Assembly: GCA_951800685.1 (NCBI GenBank)
Contig: CATOJY010000006.1
Span: 1-64,000, forward strand
Origin: an uncultured Lachnospiraceae bacterium
GTDB taxonomy: Bacteria > Bacillota > Clostridia > Lachnospirales > Lachnospiraceae
Reading direction: 5' to 3'
Length of the DNA: 64,000 nucleotides
This document shows positions 62,285 to 64,000 of the stretch, piece after piece. The translations under genes and the position numbers were made by a program. Under the pieces are notes generated by a model. That model searched no databases. It was not told the origin of the DNA and was given only the letters and a program-made list of their open reading frames with translations. Position 1 is the first letter of the stretch. The number at the start of each line of letters is the position of its first letter.

Positions 62285-63976
62285 TTACCGCATCCGGCGC
62301 ATTACTTCATTGCCGCCTGTTCCAAAATAGTCATGCAGCAATTTATATTCTTTATAAAGTCTATGATAAGCCTGTGTATTTTGGGGAATTGGTTCATATT
62401 TTATCTCTCCTGTCTTTCCCATTGCCCGTGCGGCTTCCTTAACCGATGCATAACCACCTGCTGCCACCGCAGCGTAAACAGAAGCGCCAAAAGCTGATCC
62501 TTGATCCGTGGATGCAGTCAAAATCGTTTTGCCCAGTACGTCAGCATAAATTTGCATCATAAAAGGATTTTTGCTTACGATACCACCACAGGCATAAAGC
62601 TCCCTGACCATCACACCTCCTTTCTCAAATTCCTCAAAAATAGCACGCATTCCAAAAGCTGTTGCTTCCAAAAGTGCGCGGTAAATTTCCTCCGGCTTCG
62701 TTCGCAGCGTAAGTCCCAATATCATACCAGATAACTTCGAATCTGCGAGACAAGATCTGTTGCCATTCCACCAATCTAATGCAATCAAACCGCTTTCTCC
62801 AGATTTAAGTGCTGCCGCCTTTTCACAAAGCAGCATATGTACCGAAATACTTCGATCCAAAGCCTCCCTTTCATAGCTGCCCGGAACACAGTTTTGCACA
62901 AACCATTCAAAAAGATCCCCTACGGCACTTTGCCCGGCCTCATAAGCATAAAATCCTGGAATTACTGCATTTTTAACACAACCGGAGATTCCCCTTATAT
63001 AAGATAACTTTTCTGAACAGAGCAGCATACAACAGGAAGTTCCAAGAATCATCAATGCCTGATCAGGACCATCTATTCCCACTGATGGTACTGCTACATG
63101 AGCGTCAATAAGAGACGCTGCCACCACAGTGCCCATTCTCAAGCCCAATTTACTGGCTGCTTCTTCTGTCAGTCTGCCTGCACATTCCCCTACTTGCACC
63201 TCTCTTCCTTTCAACTTCTCCTTCAAAGAAGAAAGAGATGGATGAAGCGCACAAAGAAAATCTTCAGAAGGATAACCATCCTCCTCATTCCAAAGGAGCT
63301 TATAACCTGCATGGCACATACAGCGGGTTATTTCTCCTGTCAGTAGGTAAACGAGATAGTCACTTACTTCCATGAAATTATCAGCCGCCTCATATACATC
63401 TGGCGCTTTCTCTACAATTTCCATAAGTTTTGGAAGCATCCACTCTGCATTTACCTTACCACCGCAGCGCATTATAAATTTTTCTTTCCGTTTATTAGCA
63501 AGTGCTGTGATCTGACCCGCTTGTGCCTGTGCACCATGATGCTTCCATAATTTCAACTGTGCGTGTGGATTTTCTCGAAACTGCTCTGTTTTGCAAAGTG
63601 GCTTCCCACTCTCCAAAAGAGGCAGAAAAGTGGAAGAAGTAGCATCAATTCCAATGCCAATCACGTTTTCTGCCTGGCAGTTAGATTTTTCTACTACTTC
63701 ACGAACTGTATGATACATAGCGTTTATATAATCGTCAATTTCCTGAAGCGCATAATCTGCTGGCAGCTCGGTACATCCTTCTTCCCCTCCCGATAAATCT
63801 GCACCATCTGATATTGACTTTGCTACTGAACGGAGAATTCCATGTGGATAAGAATAGACGCTTTCCGCTATTACGGAGCCGTCATTGACAGAAACCAAAA
63901 CTGCTCTCGCCGAGAGTGTACCATAATCCAATCCAATAACATATTTGTCTTCCGGTATTATGCCGCTATTCCCCAT
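62285..63976 (-). CDS. araB: Ribulokinase, FGGY family
   Basis: Cytoplasmic kinase of the L-arabinose pathway (L-ribulose to L-ribulose 5-phosphate), 563 residues. FGGY motifs include VIGLDYGTLSARAVLV (ATP/phosphate site), GIGIDATSSTFLPL, the WMLPKLMEI region, SLIDAHVAVPSVG, and the C-terminal GGIVSKNPFMMQIYADVLG. The TLSAR form is characteristic of AraB as against xylulokinase. ATG at 63976 has GGAGG 5 nt upstream. First gene of a unit with the chemoreceptor; other ara genes would lie beyond the window. Confidence 0.92.
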   Translation of the reverse strand: MGNSGIIPEDKYVIGLDYGTLSARAVLVSVNDGSVIAESVYSYPHGILRSVAKSISDGADLSGGEEGCTELPADYALQEIDDYINAMYHTVREVVEKSNCQAENVIGIGIDATSSTFLPLLESGKPLCKTEQFRENPHAQLKLWKHHGAQAQAGQITALANKRKEKFIMRCGGKVNAEWMLPKLMEIVEKAPDVYEAADNFMEVSDYLVYLLTGEITRCMCHAGYKLLWNEEDGYPSEDFLCALHPSLSSLKEKLKGREVQVGECAGRLTEEAASKLGLRMGTVVAASLIDAHVAVPSVGIDGPDQALMILGTSCCMLLCSEKLSYIRGISGCVKNAVIPGFYAYEAGQSAVGDLFEWFVQNCVPGSYEREALDRSISVHMLLCEKAAALKSGESGLIALDWWNGNRSCLADSKLSGMILGLTLRTKPEEIYRALLEATAFGMRAIFEEFEKGGVMVRELYACGGIVSKNPFMMQIYADVLGKTILTASTDQGSAFGASVYAAVAAGGYASVKEAARAMGKTGEIKYEPIPQNTQAYHRLYKEYKLLHDYFGTGGNEVMRRMR

Positions 63977-64000
63977 AATAACCTCCATATTCCTTCTCTG

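Overview
The window reads as chromosome from an anaerobic, endospore-forming, motile member of the Firmicutes class Clostridia, most likely Lachnospiraceae. The support is indirect: moderate G+C by eye, strong AGGAGG-type ribosome binding sites with several TTG and GTG starts, the Bacillus/Clostridium gene order mazG-hup-rqcP-yabP-yabQ-divIC-spoIIE-tilS-hpt-ftsH, CotS-type spore coat kinase, rubrerythrin and PerR instead of catalase, and many gut-type glycoside hydrolase loci. Most genes lie on the minus strand.

Layout. (1) 0.3-2 kb: ROK sugar kinase and a TIM-barrel sugar isomerase; then an Hsp20 gene on plus with a structured leader. (2) 3-13 kb: a sugar-utilisation block made of a CUT1 ABC transporter, YesL-like protein and GH36 alpha-galactosidase in one minus-strand operon, a divergent AraC regulator, then a second AraC regulator divergent from a GH4 glycosidase. 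(3) 13-17.7 kb: an envelope island with a serpin lipoprotein, an ECF sigma factor, a membrane protein that is probably its anti-sigma factor, and a von Willebrand A lipoprotein. (4) 17.8-20 kb: intracellular GH13 enzyme. (5) 20-28.6 kb: the conserved sporulation/division/tRNA cluster; its SpoIIE lacks the usual membrane domain. (6) 28.7-33.5 kb: PEGA lipoprotein with a repeat tail, CotS-like kinase, a 71-bp exact duplication beside cca, cca, and a small unknown gene. (7) 33.8-37.4 kb: GH127 beta-L-arabinofuranosidase, AraC regulator, sugar O-acetyltransferase. (8) 37.5-40 kb: PerR, a rubredoxin/glutamate-synthase-like fusion and rubrerythrin, with a perfect PerR box in front of perR. (9) 40-46.3 kb: DUF1266 lipoprotein, small DNA-binding protein, WYL regulator, nifS-nifU divergent from an IscR-like Rrf2 regulator, and two small conserved proteins. 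(10) 46.4-51.6 kb: tRNA-Pro(CGG), cation/proton antiporter, trmB-trxA, a D,D-carboxypeptidase and an exonuclease. (11) 51.6-64 kb: a signalling and motility region with a 1,311-residue hybrid kinase, a solute-binding lipoprotein without a transporter, a response-regulator diguanylate cyclase, a flagellin carrying a metallopeptidase domain, a chemoreceptor and ribulokinase.

The standout is the gene at 58148-60049. It is a flagellin whose variable, surface-exposed region is replaced by a zinc peptidase domain with an HEFMH motif and a downstream glutamate (gluzincin pattern), behind a sigma-28-like promoter. This matches the proteolytic flagellin family called flagellinolysin, so flagella of this organism may carry protease along the filament. 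The surrounding genes (chemoreceptor, c-di-GMP output response regulator, binding protein plus hybrid kinase) suggest that its use is tied to nutrient sensing, but that link is an inference from position only.
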